From the NCBI GenBank assembly GCA_944380925.1, contig CALWJD010000001.1:248001-312000 (forward strand): 64,000 bases of DNA, read 5' to 3'. Below the pieces are notes generated by a model. That model was not told the DNA's origin. It made no database searches and saw only the letters and a program-made list of their open reading frames with translations. Origin of the DNA: UMGS1491 sp944380925 (GTDB lineage Bacteria; Bacillota; Clostridia; Oscillospirales; Acutalibacteraceae). Positions 17,388 to 25,653 of the stretch are shown here, in pieces. Numbering within the stretch: position 1 is the stretch's first letter; every line of letters begins with the position of its first letter. Both the position numbers and the translations under genes were made by a program.

Positions 17388-17606
17388 ATGACTATAAAAA
17401 AACAAAACAATCAAATTCGGTGTAAATACTGCTGTTTTGCAAAAGAAGAAAAAAGTATGAGTAATAGATTTTGGACTGCATATGAATGCGGCAATTTTGA
17501 AAGTCCGTATTATAAATCGCTTCTTAATGTGGACCCTCAAGGGAACAAACTGGGTAAGATAATATGGAGTGGTTGCCTTTTTGGAGAAAGGAGTCTTGCG
17601 GAATGA
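17388..17606 (+). CDS. Small cysteine-rich (zinc-ribbon-like) phage protein
   Basis: A 72-residue protein from ATG 17388, behind a strong ACGGAGGA site. CKYCCF, YECGNF and SGCLFGE provide four or five cysteines in a CxxC...C...C arrangement that could hold zinc. Its TGA overlaps the ATG of the ArpU-like gene, so it is coupled to the late regulator. Small proteins of this kind commonly precede the late regulator in Firmicute prophages, but I know no defined function. Confidence 0.55.
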   Translation: MTIKKQNNQIRCKYCCFAKEEKSMSNRFWTAYECGNFESPYYKSLLNVDPQGNKLGKIIWSGCLFGERSLAE

Positions 17607-18007
17607 ATGCTAAAGAATATCTTTCTCAAGCGTATCATCTAGACAGAAAAATTGGTTATAAATTAGACCAAGTAAAATTATTGAGGGATTTTGCATCAAA
17701 AGCGAATAATGTTTTATCAGATATGCCAAAAGGAAGTGATAATTATAAGCTTATGGAGCGGAATGTTGCGGCAATGGTGGATTTAGAACGAGAAATTGAC
17801 GATGATGTAAAAAATTTGCTTTATTTAAAAAAATCAATTCTAATGCTTATTAAAAACGTTTACCATCCGGAATATAGAACGTTGCTAGAACTTAGGTATT
17901 TACAGTCGAAAAAGTGGAACGAAATATCTACGATAATGGGATGTAGTTTGGATAACATCTATAAGATTCACAGAAAAGCTTTGAAAGCGTGTCATGTACC
18001 GAAATAA
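17603..18007 (+). CDS. ArpU/DUF1492-type late transcription regulator
   Basis: The 134-residue protein has a helical N-terminal half (KEYLSQAYHLDRKIGYKLDQVKLL as positions 3-26). Its sigma-region-4-like C-terminus reads EYRTLLELRYLQSKKW, then the HTH NEISTIMGCSLDNIYKIHRKAL. This is the ArpU/RinA/DUF1492 group that turns on late operons in Firmicute phages. ATG 17603 overlaps the upstream stop and has AGAAAGGAG ahead of it. The region immediately downstream (18011-18114) has a phased repeat array and a promoter-like sequence, its likely target. It sits at the junction of early and late genes as expected. Confidence 0.8.
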   Translation: MNAKEYLSQAYHLDRKIGYKLDQVKLLRDFASKANNVLSDMPKGSDNYKLMERNVAAMVDLEREIDDDVKNLLYLKKSILMLIKNVYHPEYRTLLELRYLQSKKWNEISTIMGCSLDNIYKIHRKALKACHVPK

Positions 18008-18010
18008 ATT

Positions 18011-18077
18011 ACAGTTAAATACAGTAAATTCTAAAAAGTTTACAGTTAATTCCCAAATGTTCCACTTGCAGTACAGT
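18011..18077. promoter_or_regulatory. Phased ACAGT array, probable late-regulator operator
   Basis: ACAGT occurs at 18011, 18021, 18042 and 18073. The spacings of 10, 21 and 31 bases equal one, two and three helical turns, so all copies lie on one face of the DNA. The array lies between the ArpU-like gene and a promoter-like sequence. Recognition by that protein is inferred. Confidence 0.5.
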
Positions 18078-18085
18078 ATGACCCC

Positions 18086-18114
18086 GTGATATATTTATAC
18101 TAGCGAAGAATATT
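18086..18114 (+). promoter_or_regulatory. Late promoter candidate (cassette copy 1)
   Basis: GTGATA (18086-18091), a 17-base spacer, and AATATT (18109-18114). The sequence resembles the other four promoter cassettes in the phage (18606, 22973, 23396 and 43493). It is followed within ten bases by a terminator. Confidence 0.4.
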
Positions 18115-18119
18115 TAAAT

Positions 18120-18150
18120 GCTCTTGGAGAGAAATCCAAGGGCGTTTTTT
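18120..18150 (+). terminator. Intrinsic terminator just after late promoter candidate
   Basis: GCTCTTGG (18120-18127) pairs with CCAAGGGC (18136-18143) and is followed by GTTTTTT. Its position directly after the promoter candidate suggests attenuation of the late operon or the end of the early transcript. Confidence 0.8.
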
Positions 18151-18176
18151 ATACCCAAAAATGAGGAGTAGATAAT

Positions 18177-18530
18177 ATGCCAAAGAAACCGAAAAGTCCG
18201 TGTAGATTCAGCGGATGCCCGGAACTTACGGAAAGCCCTTACTGTGAGAAACATGGCAAAGTGGTAACCAAGCATTACAACAAGTACCAGCGTGATCCGA
18301 ACACCTACAAAAGATACAGTAACAGATGGCGAAGGATACGGCAGCTTTACATCAAGGAGCACCCTATATGCGAGCCCTGTGAGCGAAAAAATATCATAAA
18401 AGCCGTAGAGGAAGTACACCACATCATTCCCCTATCAAAAGGCGGTACGCACCATGAAGATAACTTGATGAGCCTTTGCAAAAGTTGTCACTCAAAAATT
18501 ACAGCCTCGGAAGGTGGTCGTTGGGGTTGA
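18177..18530 (+). CDS. HNH endonuclease
   Basis: A 117-residue HNH nuclease with an N-terminal zinc-ribbon-like part (CRFSGCPEL...YCEKHG). ICEPCERK provides two more cysteines, then the core VHHIIPLSKGGTHHEDNLMSLCKSCHSKIT holds the His-His, Asn and final His plus zinc CxxC (residues about 80-110). In HK97-type phages, an HNH gene just upstream of the terminases is required with the large terminase for genome cutting. Here it opens the late/packaging region. ATG 18177 has GAGGAG upstream. Confidence 0.93.
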   Translation: MPKKPKSPCRFSGCPELTESPYCEKHGKVVTKHYNKYQRDPNTYKRYSNRWRRIRQLYIKEHPICEPCERKNIIKAVEEVHHIIPLSKGGTHHEDNLMSLCKSCHSKITASEGGRWG

Positions 18531-18572
18531 TTTAGTTTGTGTATTAATGCCTTAAAGTGCAGTAAATATGCG

Positions 18573-18634
18573 AGTTTATTCTACCTCAAAAAGTACAGTA
18601 TCAACTTGCTAGTGTATCTTTTCAGAGTTAATAT
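18573..18634 (+). promoter_or_regulatory. Promoter cassette copy 2 (upstream of DUF4314 gene)
   Basis: TTGCTA (18606-18611), a 17-base spacer and TAATAT (18629-18634). The upstream TTTATTCTACCT block lies exactly 42 bases before TAATAT, the same distance as in copy 4. An ACAGT (18595-18599) lies just before the -35 element. Confidence 0.65.
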
Positions 18635-18667
18635 ATGACTACCGATAAACTTTAAGGAGTGAAACCA

Positions 18668-18883
18668 TTGAAACATTCAGAGGAAGTTGAAAGACTAAGA
18701 AACATTTACAAACCAGGAATCAAAGTACGACTGATACACATGGAAGGCGAACCACAAATGGCTGAGGGTTTGAAAGGCACGATTGATTATGTAGATGATG
18801 CCCCGCAGATACACGTAAACTGGGGAAACGGAAGTTCACTGGCATTGATTCCCGAAGTAGACAAATTTGAAATAGTAGAGTAA
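18668..18883 (+). CDS. DUF4314 domain protein
   Basis: A 71-residue protein matching DUF4314: EVERLRNIYKPGIKVRLIHM, then GLKGTIDYVDD, QIHVNWGNGSSLALI and a final valine/glutamate strand. This is a small beta-barrel-like fold seen in phage and ICE proteins with no assigned function. TTG 18668 is taken as the start because AAGGAG (18654-18659) is correctly spaced for it; the GTG at 18659 overlaps the ribosome site. It has its own promoter cassette and terminator, so it is an independent transcription unit inside the packaging region. Confidence 0.75.
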   Translation: MKHSEEVERLRNIYKPGIKVRLIHMEGEPQMAEGLKGTIDYVDDAPQIHVNWGNGSSLALIPEVDKFEIVE

Positions 18884-18902
18884 AAAAACCAAAAAGACAA
18901 AA

Positions 18903-18934
18903 CTCCTAAGATGAAAATTAGGAGCTTTGCTTTT
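18903..18934 (+). terminator. Intrinsic terminator after DUF4314 gene
   Basis: CTCCTAA (18903-18909) pairs with TTAGGAG (18918-18924), followed by CTTTGCTTTT. Confidence 0.7.
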
Positions 18935-19056
18935 GTATGGGGGGAGTTCGAATCCCCACAAGTGAAGCGAACCGCAACGGGCGTGGGGCATCGCACGAAA
19001 AAAGCCCAGTTCAAACAAGGTATTAACCCACTGAGAGCTGAAAGGAGGTAAAAATT

Positions 19057-19635
19057 ATGGCAAAAGACGGAACAAATCGGGGTGGTAGAAGAGTTAAAGC
19101 CGGAGGCAAACCTGCATCTTTAGCCGATAAAATAGCATCAGGAAAATCAGCAAGAGTATTTGAACCATTTGATTTTGATGTTGATGATAACTCTGAGCCT
19201 GATGACTTTGTGAATATGCCGGAGTTAGAAGGCGAGAATATTCCAAAACCGAGTGATTACTTAAGTGCCGAGCAAAAAGACGGAACGCACCTTAAGGCAG
19301 ATAAAATTTTCAAGGAAACGTGGATATGGCTTAAAAAGCGAAAATGTGAGAGTTTTGTAAATCCAAGATTGGTCGAGGCATATTCGCAAGCGTTTGCACG
19401 ATACGTTCAATGCGAGGAAGCAATCAGTAAGTTTGGATTTTTGGGCAAACACCCGACAACAGGTGCGGCGATAGCAAATCCATTCGTACAGATGAGCGTA
19501 TCTTTCGGCAAGCAAGCAAATTTACTGTGGTATGAGATTTTCGATATAGTTAAACAAAACTGTACCACAGAATTTAACGACACTCCGCAAGATAATGTGA
19601 TGGAGCTACTTTTAACCGCAAGGAGGAAAAAATAA
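19057..19635 (+). CDS. Terminase small subunit, P27 family
   Basis: The 192-residue protein begins with a basic GRRVKAGGKPASLADKI segment typical of P27-type small terminases. A linker rich in acidic residues follows, then the helical core (ETWIWLKKRKCESFVNPRLVEAYSQAFARYVQCEEAI) and FGFLGKHPTTGAAIANPFVQM. It binds the packaging site and loads the large subunit. An AGGAGG site precedes ATG 19057. Unusually, it is separated from the large subunit by about 4.4 kb holding a membrane protein, two methyltransferases and two cargo-like genes. Confidence 0.9.
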   Translation: MAKDGTNRGGRRVKAGGKPASLADKIASGKSARVFEPFDFDVDDNSEPDDFVNMPELEGENIPKPSDYLSAEQKDGTHLKADKIFKETWIWLKKRKCESFVNPRLVEAYSQAFARYVQCEEAISKFGFLGKHPTTGAAIANPFVQMSVSFGKQANLLWYEIFDIVKQNCTTEFNDTPQDNVMELLLTARRKK

Positions 19636-19639
19636 GAAA

Positions 19640-19882
19640 GTGAATATGGATGTGACGTGGTTTCTGACGGCAATTTCGCTATCGGGAACCCTTTTAAATA
19701 TACGAAAAAATATACTGTGTTTTTATATATGGCTGGTTGGCGATATTCTTTGGTGTACGTTTGACTTTACGCAAGGAATGTACGGCAGAAGTTTGCTGGA
19801 TTTTATTCAGATTATCCTTGCGATTTGCGGAATTGTTTCATGGAAAAAAGACAATAAAACTCTTGGAGGGGTGAGAAAATGA
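19640..19882 (+). CDS. Small PnuC-like membrane protein
   Basis: An 80-residue protein with two to three hydrophobic helices (VTWFLTAISLSGTLLNI, CFYIWLVGDILWCTFDF, SLLDFIQIILAICGIVSW). The pattern GTLLNI...WLVGDILW...G...RSLLDFIQIILAI resembles one repeat of the nicotinamide riboside transporter PnuC. Full PnuC is over 200 residues, so this is a fragment-length phage version. The GTG start at 19640 is 13 bases from AGGAGG. It overlaps the next gene start by four bases (ATGA). Function in the phage is unknown. Confidence 0.65.
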   Translation: MNMDVTWFLTAISLSGTLLNIRKNILCFYIWLVGDILWCTFDFTQGMYGRSLLDFIQIILAICGIVSWKKDNKTLGGVRK

Positions 19883-21117
19883 ACATAGAAAAAATAGAGA
19901 TTTCAAAACTGAATCCTGCAAAATATAATCCGAGGAAAGACTTAAAACCCGGAGATACTGAGTACGAAAAGCTCAAGCGAAGCATGAGTGAGTTTGGCTA
20001 TGTCGAGCCGATTATTTGGAATAAAAGGACAAGAAATATTATCTCGGGACATCAGAGATATAAAATTCTTAGGGATATGAAATACAAAGAAGCCGAATGC
20101 GTGGTTGTTGATTTAGATGATAATCGAGAAAAAGCCTTGAACATAGCCATGAATAAAATAAACGGCGAGTTTGATATTCCTCTTTTAACCGATTTGCTTA
20201 AAGATTTAAGTGTGAATGATTTTGATGTGTCGCTCACAGGTTTTGATGAAGACGAGATTTCAGACTTGTTTTCTGATGCGGATGCAAAAGAAGGCAAAGA
20301 CGATGGCTATGATGTCAACAAAGCATTGGAAGAAGCAACGTTTGTAAGTCAAGGCGATTTATGGCAAATTGGAAAACACCGAATGCTCTGCGGTGATGCG
20401 ACAAACTCGGAAGATTTAAACAAACTTATGGGCAACGAAAAGGCAAATCTTGTGGTCACAGACCCTCCGTATAACGTCAATTTTGAGAGTGCAAACGGAC
20501 TTAAAATCAAAAATGATAAGCAGGATAACGAGAAATTTTATCAGTTCTTGTTATCCTCTTTTAAAAATATGGCATCGCATTTAGCTGACGGTGGTTCGGC
20601 ATACATTTTTCACGCAGATACCGAAGGCTTAAATTTCCGTAAGGCTTTTATAGATTCGGGATTTCACCTTTCGGGCGTGTGCATTTGGGCAAAGAATTCT
20701 TTTGTTATGGGTCGATCTCCGTATCAATGGGGCCATGAGCCGATACTTTACGGATGGCTTAAAACAGGCAAACACAAATGGTATGCGGGCAGAGCCGAGT
20801 CGACAATTTGGCACTACGATAAACCTAAGAAAAACGGTTCACACCCGACCATGAAACCCATTCCCCTACTTTGTTACCCGATAAAGAACTCATCTGCAGT
20901 TAACAGTATCATTCTTGATACTTTCGCAGGTTCAGGAAGTACATTAATGGCGTGTCAGCAAATGGACAGAATCTGCTACTGCATGGAGCTTGACCCAAAA
21001 TACGCATCTGTAATTATTCGAAGGTATGTAGAATCGTACGGCGATGAAAATGTGTTTTTGGTGCGAGGAAATGAAAAAATCCCATACTCAAAGGTGACCG
21101 AAAATGCCCAAAAATGA
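19879..21117 (+). CDS. DNA methyltransferase with ParB-like N-terminal domain
   Basis: A 412-residue adenine-N6 or cytosine-N4 DNA methyltransferase. Residues 1-110 are a ParB/Srx-like domain (LNPAKYNPR..., IISGHQRYKIL). The catalytic DPPY is at about 195-198, and the AdoMet-binding FAGSGST near 355. The order (DPPY before FxGxG) places it in the beta group. Such ParB-MTase fusions are common next to phage terminases and probably protect phage DNA against host restriction. It overlaps the next methyltransferase by 14 bases. Confidence 0.93.
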   Translation: MNIEKIEISKLNPAKYNPRKDLKPGDTEYEKLKRSMSEFGYVEPIIWNKRTRNIISGHQRYKILRDMKYKEAECVVVDLDDNREKALNIAMNKINGEFDIPLLTDLLKDLSVNDFDVSLTGFDEDEISDLFSDADAKEGKDDGYDVNKALEEATFVSQGDLWQIGKHRMLCGDATNSEDLNKLMGNEKANLVVTDPPYNVNFESANGLKIKNDKQDNEKFYQFLLSSFKNMASHLADGGSAYIFHADTEGLNFRKAFIDSGFHLSGVCIWAKNSFVMGRSPYQWGHEPILYGWLKTGKHKWYAGRAESTIWHYDKPKKNGSHPTMKPIPLLCYPIKNSSAVNSIILDTFAGSGSTLMACQQMDRICYCMELDPKYASVIIRRYVESYGDENVFLVRGNEKIPYSKVTENAQK

Positions 21118-22903
21118 ACTTACACTTGGGTCGCTTTTTGATGGGTCGGGCGGATTCCCGCTTGGAGGTTTGATGTGCAGCATAAAACCTATATGGGCAA
21201 GTGAAATCGAGCCGTTTGCAATAAGAGTAACAACAAAAAGACTACCTTTTATGAAACATTTAGGTGATATTAATGCGGTAAATGGTTCACAAATAGACCC
21301 TGTCGATATCATAACTTTCGGTTCTCCGTGCCAAGATGTCAGCATTGCCGGAAAACGAGAAGGCTTGGACGGCAGTCGTTCGGGTCTTTTTTATGAGGCA
21401 ATCAGAGTTATCAAAGAAATGAGGCGAAAAACAAATGGAAAATATCCAAGATACTGCTTGTGGGAAAACGTCCCCGGCGCACTGTCCTCCAACAAAGGCG
21501 AGGATTTTAAAAACGTGCTCGAAAGCATCTGCCAAATCAAAGAAGATGTTTCTGTTCCTAAACCTGAAAAATGGTCAAATGCGGGAAAAATCGTGGGAGA
21601 TAACTTTTCACTCGCCTGGAGAGTGCTTGATGCTCGGCATTTCGGAGTGCCTCAAAGAAGAAAACGAATCTACCTTGTCGCAGATTTTGATGGCGATAGT
21701 GCCGGGAAAATACTATTTGAGTCCGAAGGCTTGTCGGGGTATTCTGCGGAGAGCTTCAGAGCGTGGCAAAGAGCTGCCGAAAGTTCTGGAAATAGCGCTG
21801 AGGAGACAGTCACAGTCTGCTTGAATGACCAAGGCGGTCAAAGAATGGACGTCACCGAAAACGAAACAAATACACTTCGTGCGGAAGGACGTCATCCCCC
21901 GTTAGTATTTGAAAATCATTCTCAAGATACGAGGTACAAAGGACCGATAGATGTCGCTCAAACGGTACTTTCTACGTTTGGAGGCGGCGGTAATAATCAA
22001 CCTTTCGTCTTAGAAACACCGAAAACTCTTAAAATACGGGCGGGATGTGAGGGTGGTGGAAAGGGTGCACTTATTCAAAATAATAAATCAGCTACACTTG
22101 GTACAAGTAATGACCAAGTTTTGTTTGTCCCTACCGTTTATGCGTTGTGTTCGAAAAACAGTAACTCAATGAAATCAAATAACCCCCACAGCGGAATATA
22201 CAAGGCGGATACTTCCCGAACGCTTGACGAAAACGGCGGTAATCCAGCGTGTAATCAAGGAGGCATGGTGGTTTTGGAAGGCAGCGGGACACGACCTTCG
22301 CACTACGGAACCGGTTACAAAGAGGCTGATACAATGTACACACTAAATACCGTAGAAATGCATGGTGTAGCTTATGGTATTGATCGGGCAACATTTAACA
22401 TGGGTCAAAATGCTCAGTTTGGTGTAACGGTCAAAGAAGAATCTGCACCGACAGTTGTTGCAAAAGGCCCCGGTGCGGTTTCGCACCCGATATACACTAC
22501 GAGCAAAGCATCATACCATGTGAGAGTTGGAAAAAACATGGTGGATACGCTTGTAGCATCAGATTATAAAGACCCACCCACGATTTCCGAAGAACCATAC
22601 TACATTGTTCGAAGGCTTATGCCGACCGAATGCGCGAAACTTCAAGGATTTCCGTCTTGGTGGTGTAAAAGCCTTGAAACTGAAAACCCAGGCGAAGACG
22701 AGATTACGTTTTGGAAACACGTTTTTGATACTTACAGTAAAATTACGGGTAAATCAAAATCGAAAACCGAAAAACAAATTATAAAATGGCTTAAAAATCC
22801 GCATTCAGATACCGCAGAATATACGCTTTGGGGCAATGGAGTCGCACTTCCGTGCGTATATTTCGTGCTTTCGGGAATAGCGTATTTCGGCAACAGAAGG
22901 TGA
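21104..22903 (+). CDS. DNA (cytosine-5)-methyltransferase with long repeat-bearing target domain
   Basis: A 599-residue m5C methyltransferase. GSLFDGSGGFPLG (motif I) is at 8-20. GSPCQDVS near residue 75 holds the catalytic Cys, WENVPG near 119 is motif VI, and GVPQRRKRIYLVAD near 185 is motif VIII. RRLMPTECAKLQGFP near 505 is motif IX, and GNGVALP near 578 is motif X. The target-recognition region (about 235-500) is much longer than usual and contains about seven degenerate repeats of a Thr-Leu...Pro/Gly...Val type. It overlaps the upstream methyltransferase by 14 bases. Likely role: anti-restriction modification of phage DNA. Confidence 0.93.
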   Translation: MPKNELTLGSLFDGSGGFPLGGLMCSIKPIWASEIEPFAIRVTTKRLPFMKHLGDINAVNGSQIDPVDIITFGSPCQDVSIAGKREGLDGSRSGLFYEAIRVIKEMRRKTNGKYPRYCLWENVPGALSSNKGEDFKNVLESICQIKEDVSVPKPEKWSNAGKIVGDNFSLAWRVLDARHFGVPQRRKRIYLVADFDGDSAGKILFESEGLSGYSAESFRAWQRAAESSGNSAEETVTVCLNDQGGQRMDVTENETNTLRAEGRHPPLVFENHSQDTRYKGPIDVAQTVLSTFGGGGNNQPFVLETPKTLKIRAGCEGGGKGALIQNNKSATLGTSNDQVLFVPTVYALCSKNSNSMKSNNPHSGIYKADTSRTLDENGGNPACNQGGMVVLEGSGTRPSHYGTGYKEADTMYTLNTVEMHGVAYGIDRATFNMGQNAQFGVTVKEESAPTVVAKGPGAVSHPIYTTSKASYHVRVGKNMVDTLVASDYKDPPTISEEPYYIVRRLMPTECAKLQGFPSWWCKSLETENPGEDEITFWKHVFDTYSKITGKSKSKTEKQIIKWLKNPHSDTAEYTLWGNGVALPCVYFVLSGIAYFGNRR

Positions 22904-22972
22904 AAATGCAATGGCATAATTTGAACAATAAATGTAGGTTTAGTTATATCAAAGAACGCGAACATAATCGTA

Positions 22973-23001
22973 TTGATATATCCTACTAAAAGAGCGAATA
23001 T
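22973..23001 (+). promoter_or_regulatory. Promoter cassette copy 3
   Basis: TTGATA (22973-22978), a 17-base spacer ending AAAAGAGC, and GAATAT (22996-23001), 50 bases upstream of the gene at 23051. It is similar to the other cassettes. Confidence 0.55.
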
Positions 23002-23050
23002 ATAGATGTTCCGGAGGAACAAAAAACAAACTTTAATGGAGGGTACTAGC

Positions 23051-23326
23051 ATGAAAGCGACTGTAGGAATGAAAGTAACAGGTTATAGTGGAAGTTGCAT
23101 AGGTGTAATAATTGATTCAAGTTACTACATCGGTACCATCACAAAAGTTAACAAGAAAAGCATTAAAGTAAACATTACTGAGGTTATTACTACTCACGGA
23201 GAAAAGGAAGTTAGCAGATACAAACCAAACCATACAGCCACCTATACTTTATGGAAAGTAACTGAAGAAGGCGAAGAAATCTATAGAAGCGAAGCGTGTT
23301 TATATGGCTTTATCACAATAAAATAA
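23051..23326 (+). CDS. Small phage cargo protein of unknown function
   Basis: A 91-residue beta-rich protein from ATG 23051, with TGGAGGG upstream. The sequence has a GTITKVNKKSIKVNITEV core that looks like a small SH3/KOW-type barrel; no family is named. A dedicated promoter cassette precedes it and another follows it, so it behaves as a single-gene cargo (moron-like) unit between the methyltransferases and the large terminase. Confidence 0.55.
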   Translation: MKATVGMKVTGYSGSCIGVIIDSSYYIGTITKVNKKSIKVNITEVITTHGEKEVSRYKPNHTATYTLWKVTEEGEEIYRSEACLYGFITIK

Positions 23327-23364
23327 TTGTGTATCAATGGTGATAAATTCGAAAGTTTAAGGAC

Positions 23365-23424
23365 TTTATTCTACCTTTGAAAGCACCGAAATTACTGGAT
23401 ATATAGCACTTTTAGAGGTAATAT
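23365..23424 (+). promoter_or_regulatory. Promoter cassette copy 4
   Basis: TTTATTCTACCT at the left end, then TGGATA (23396-23401), a 17-base spacer and TAATAT (23419-23424). The spacing matches copy 2 (18573-18634) without gaps. Confidence 0.6.
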
Positions 23425-23470
23425 GTGTATAACCTTGAAAAAGGAAATAAAAACTTTGAGTGAGGTAAAA

Positions 23471-23902
23471 ATGATGAAAACAAACAGATTTGAAGAACTT
23501 TATTGCAAAGTACAAGAATTAAGAAAACTCTACAATGAAGGCGAAAAAGAAAAAGCACAACAATCTTATAGCGAGCTCAAAGAAACAATAAAAAACGAAG
23601 AAAATGGTTTCATAAAAATCTGGACAATGTACGAAAAAGCTAGAGAAAATCAAAACATGTACATTGATTTTAATGAAGTTATTTGGGACAACGAAGTCCA
23701 GTCGATAATAAAAACTTTGAGAGATAACGGAATTGAGAAGTTTACATTTTCATCTACTTGGTCTGGTGCAGTTAAAACAGCATGGCTTTTCACTCAAAAC
23801 GGATGTACCCTAGAAGGTTTGACCGAAATAAATGAAGGTTATGAGGATTTTATAACAGGAAAAATGAAAAAGACCCCCGCATATCTTTTCAAATTAAATT
23901 AA
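23471..23902 (+). CDS. Phage cargo protein of unknown function
   Basis: A 143-residue protein from ATG 23471, with GAGTGAGGT upstream; ATG 23474 is equally possible. The first half is a charged coiled coil (FEELYCKVQELRKLYNEGEK). The second half has alternating strands and helices (IEKFTFSSTWSGAVKTAWLF, NGCTLEGLTEINEG). Similar small proteins are scattered in gut Firmicute phages, but I know no function. It has its own promoter cassette, as does the previous gene. Confidence 0.6.
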   Translation: MMKTNRFEELYCKVQELRKLYNEGEKEKAQQSYSELKETIKNEENGFIKIWTMYEKARENQNMYIDFNEVIWDNEVQSIIKTLRDNGIEKFTFSSTWSGAVKTAWLFTQNGCTLEGLTEINEGYEDFITGKMKKTPAYLFKLN

Positions 23903-24038
23903 TACAATTTATCTAAATACTCTAAAACGCTGATGTAAAACTACATCGACATTTTTTTATCCAAATTTATACATATCTGCGAGGTGAAGGCATATAGAAA
24001 CCACGAGAAAACTTAAAAAATATAAACCTACCAAATTT

Positions 24039-25604
24039 ATGGACACAAAAAGCAAATATAGTCGCTTACACGCAGATAGTGCTGTTTGCTTTGTAAACTG
24101 CCTGAAGCACACTAAAGGGGAATGGTATGGTCAGCCATTTAAACTTATTGATTGGCAAGAGCAGATAATGCGTGATGTTTTCGGGGTTTTGAAACCAAAT
24201 GGATATAGGCAATTCAATACCGCATATATAGAGATAGCCAAAAAACAAGGCAAGTCTGAGCTTGCTGCTGCGGTGGCGCTATATTTAACTTGTGGAGATT
24301 TCGAACATGGCGGAGAGATTTATGGGTGTGCATCTGACAGACAACAAGCCTCAATAGTATTTGACGTTGCTGTGGATATGGTAGAACAGTGCCCCTCTTT
24401 AAAATCAAGAATTAAGCCTGTTTTATCTCAAAAACGTTTAATATATAAACCGCTTAATAGCTTCTATCAAGTTCTTTCAGCCGAAGCTTACACAAAGCAT
24501 GGACTAAATGTTCACGGAGTAGTTTTTGACGAACTTCACGCACAGCCTAACAGAAACCTTTATGATGTAATGCTTCATGGTTCGGGAGATGCAAGAAAAC
24601 AGCCTCTCTTTTTTCTCATAACTACTGCCGGAACGGACAGAAATTCAGTATGCTTTGAGGTGCATCAAAAAGCCGAAGATATCTTAAAAGGGCGAAAGCG
24701 AGACCCCACATTTTATCCTGTTATTTATGGAGCGCCTCCCGATGCCGATTGGACAGATGAACACGTGTGGAAGGAGGCAAATCCCTCAATCGGAATAACG
24801 GTAGATATAGAAAAAATAAGGAATGCTTGTGAATCAGCAAAACAAAACCCTGCAGAGGAAAACTTGTTTCGTCAGTTAAGACTCAATCAATGGGTAAAGC
24901 AATCGGTAAGATGGATGCCGATGGAGAAGTGGAATGCTTGCGATTTTAAAATAGATGAAAAATCTCTTGAGGGCAGAGTGTGCCATGGAGGACTCGATTT
25001 ATCATCAACGACCGATATTACAGCATTTGTGCTTGTCTTCCCTCCCGAAGACGAAAACGATAAATATTACATTCTCCCATACTTTTGGATACCTGAAGAT
25101 AATATAAAAAATAGAGTAAATCGAGATCACGTTCCGTATGATATCTGGCAAAAACAAGGTTTTCTCCAAACTACTGAAGGCAACGTAGTTCACTACGGCT
25201 TTATTGAGAAGTTTATAGAAAAGCTAGGTCAGAAATACAATATCCGAGAGATAGCTTTTGATAGATGGGGTGCTGTGCAAATGGTGCAAAATCTAGAAGG
25301 TATGGGATTTACAGTAGTCCCATTCGGGCAGGGCTTTAAAGATATGTCTCCTCCGACCAAGGAACTTATGAAGTTAACTCTTGAAAGAAAACTCGCTCAT
25401 GGAGGGAATCCTGTGCTTAATTGGATGATGGATAATATTTATGTGCGTACCGATCCGGCAGGAAATATTAAAGCAGACAAAGAAAAATCCACCGAGAAAA
25501 TTGATGGTGCAATAGCTACCATAATGGCACTCGATAGAGCGATAAGGCATAAAAATATGAATACAGAATCAGTTTATAATGAAAGAGGTCTGATTATCCT
25601 TTAG
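24039..25604 (+). CDS. Terminase large subunit
   Basis: The packaging ATPase-nuclease. EIAKKQGKSELAAA (about residues 65-78) is Walker A, GVVFDELHA (about 161-169) is Walker B with the catalytic Glu, and FLITTAG is the coupling motif. The nuclease half has GGLDLSSTTDI (about 314) and AFDRWGAVQM (about 406), with the acidic metal ligands. At 521 residues from ATG 24039 it is nearly full length. That ATG has no ribosome site. In-frame codons extend back to an ATA at 23994 placed behind GAGGTGAAGG, and family members usually have that extra N-terminal segment, so translation may really start there. Confidence 0.95.
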   Translation: MDTKSKYSRLHADSAVCFVNCLKHTKGEWYGQPFKLIDWQEQIMRDVFGVLKPNGYRQFNTAYIEIAKKQGKSELAAAVALYLTCGDFEHGGEIYGCASDRQQASIVFDVAVDMVEQCPSLKSRIKPVLSQKRLIYKPLNSFYQVLSAEAYTKHGLNVHGVVFDELHAQPNRNLYDVMLHGSGDARKQPLFFLITTAGTDRNSVCFEVHQKAEDILKGRKRDPTFYPVIYGAPPDADWTDEHVWKEANPSIGITVDIEKIRNACESAKQNPAEENLFRQLRLNQWVKQSVRWMPMEKWNACDFKIDEKSLEGRVCHGGLDLSSTTDITAFVLVFPPEDENDKYYILPYFWIPEDNIKNRVNRDHVPYDIWQKQGFLQTTEGNVVHYGFIEKFIEKLGQKYNIREIAFDRWGAVQMVQNLEGMGFTVVPFGQGFKDMSPPTKELMKLTLERKLAHGGNPVLNWMMDNIYVRTDPAGNIKADKEKSTEKIDGAIATIMALDRAIRHKNMNTESVYNERGLIIL

Positions 25605-25653
25605 AAATACGAGCTTTTTTATGGTATAACATTTATGTAGGAGGTTGTGCCGA

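Noticed and set aside
18937..18960. GGGG-AGTTCGAAT-CCCC, resembling a tRNA T-arm
   Set aside because: The canonical seven-base loop gives a mismatched stem, and no acceptor, D or anticodon arms fit upstream, which is occupied by a gene end and a terminator. At most it is a remnant.
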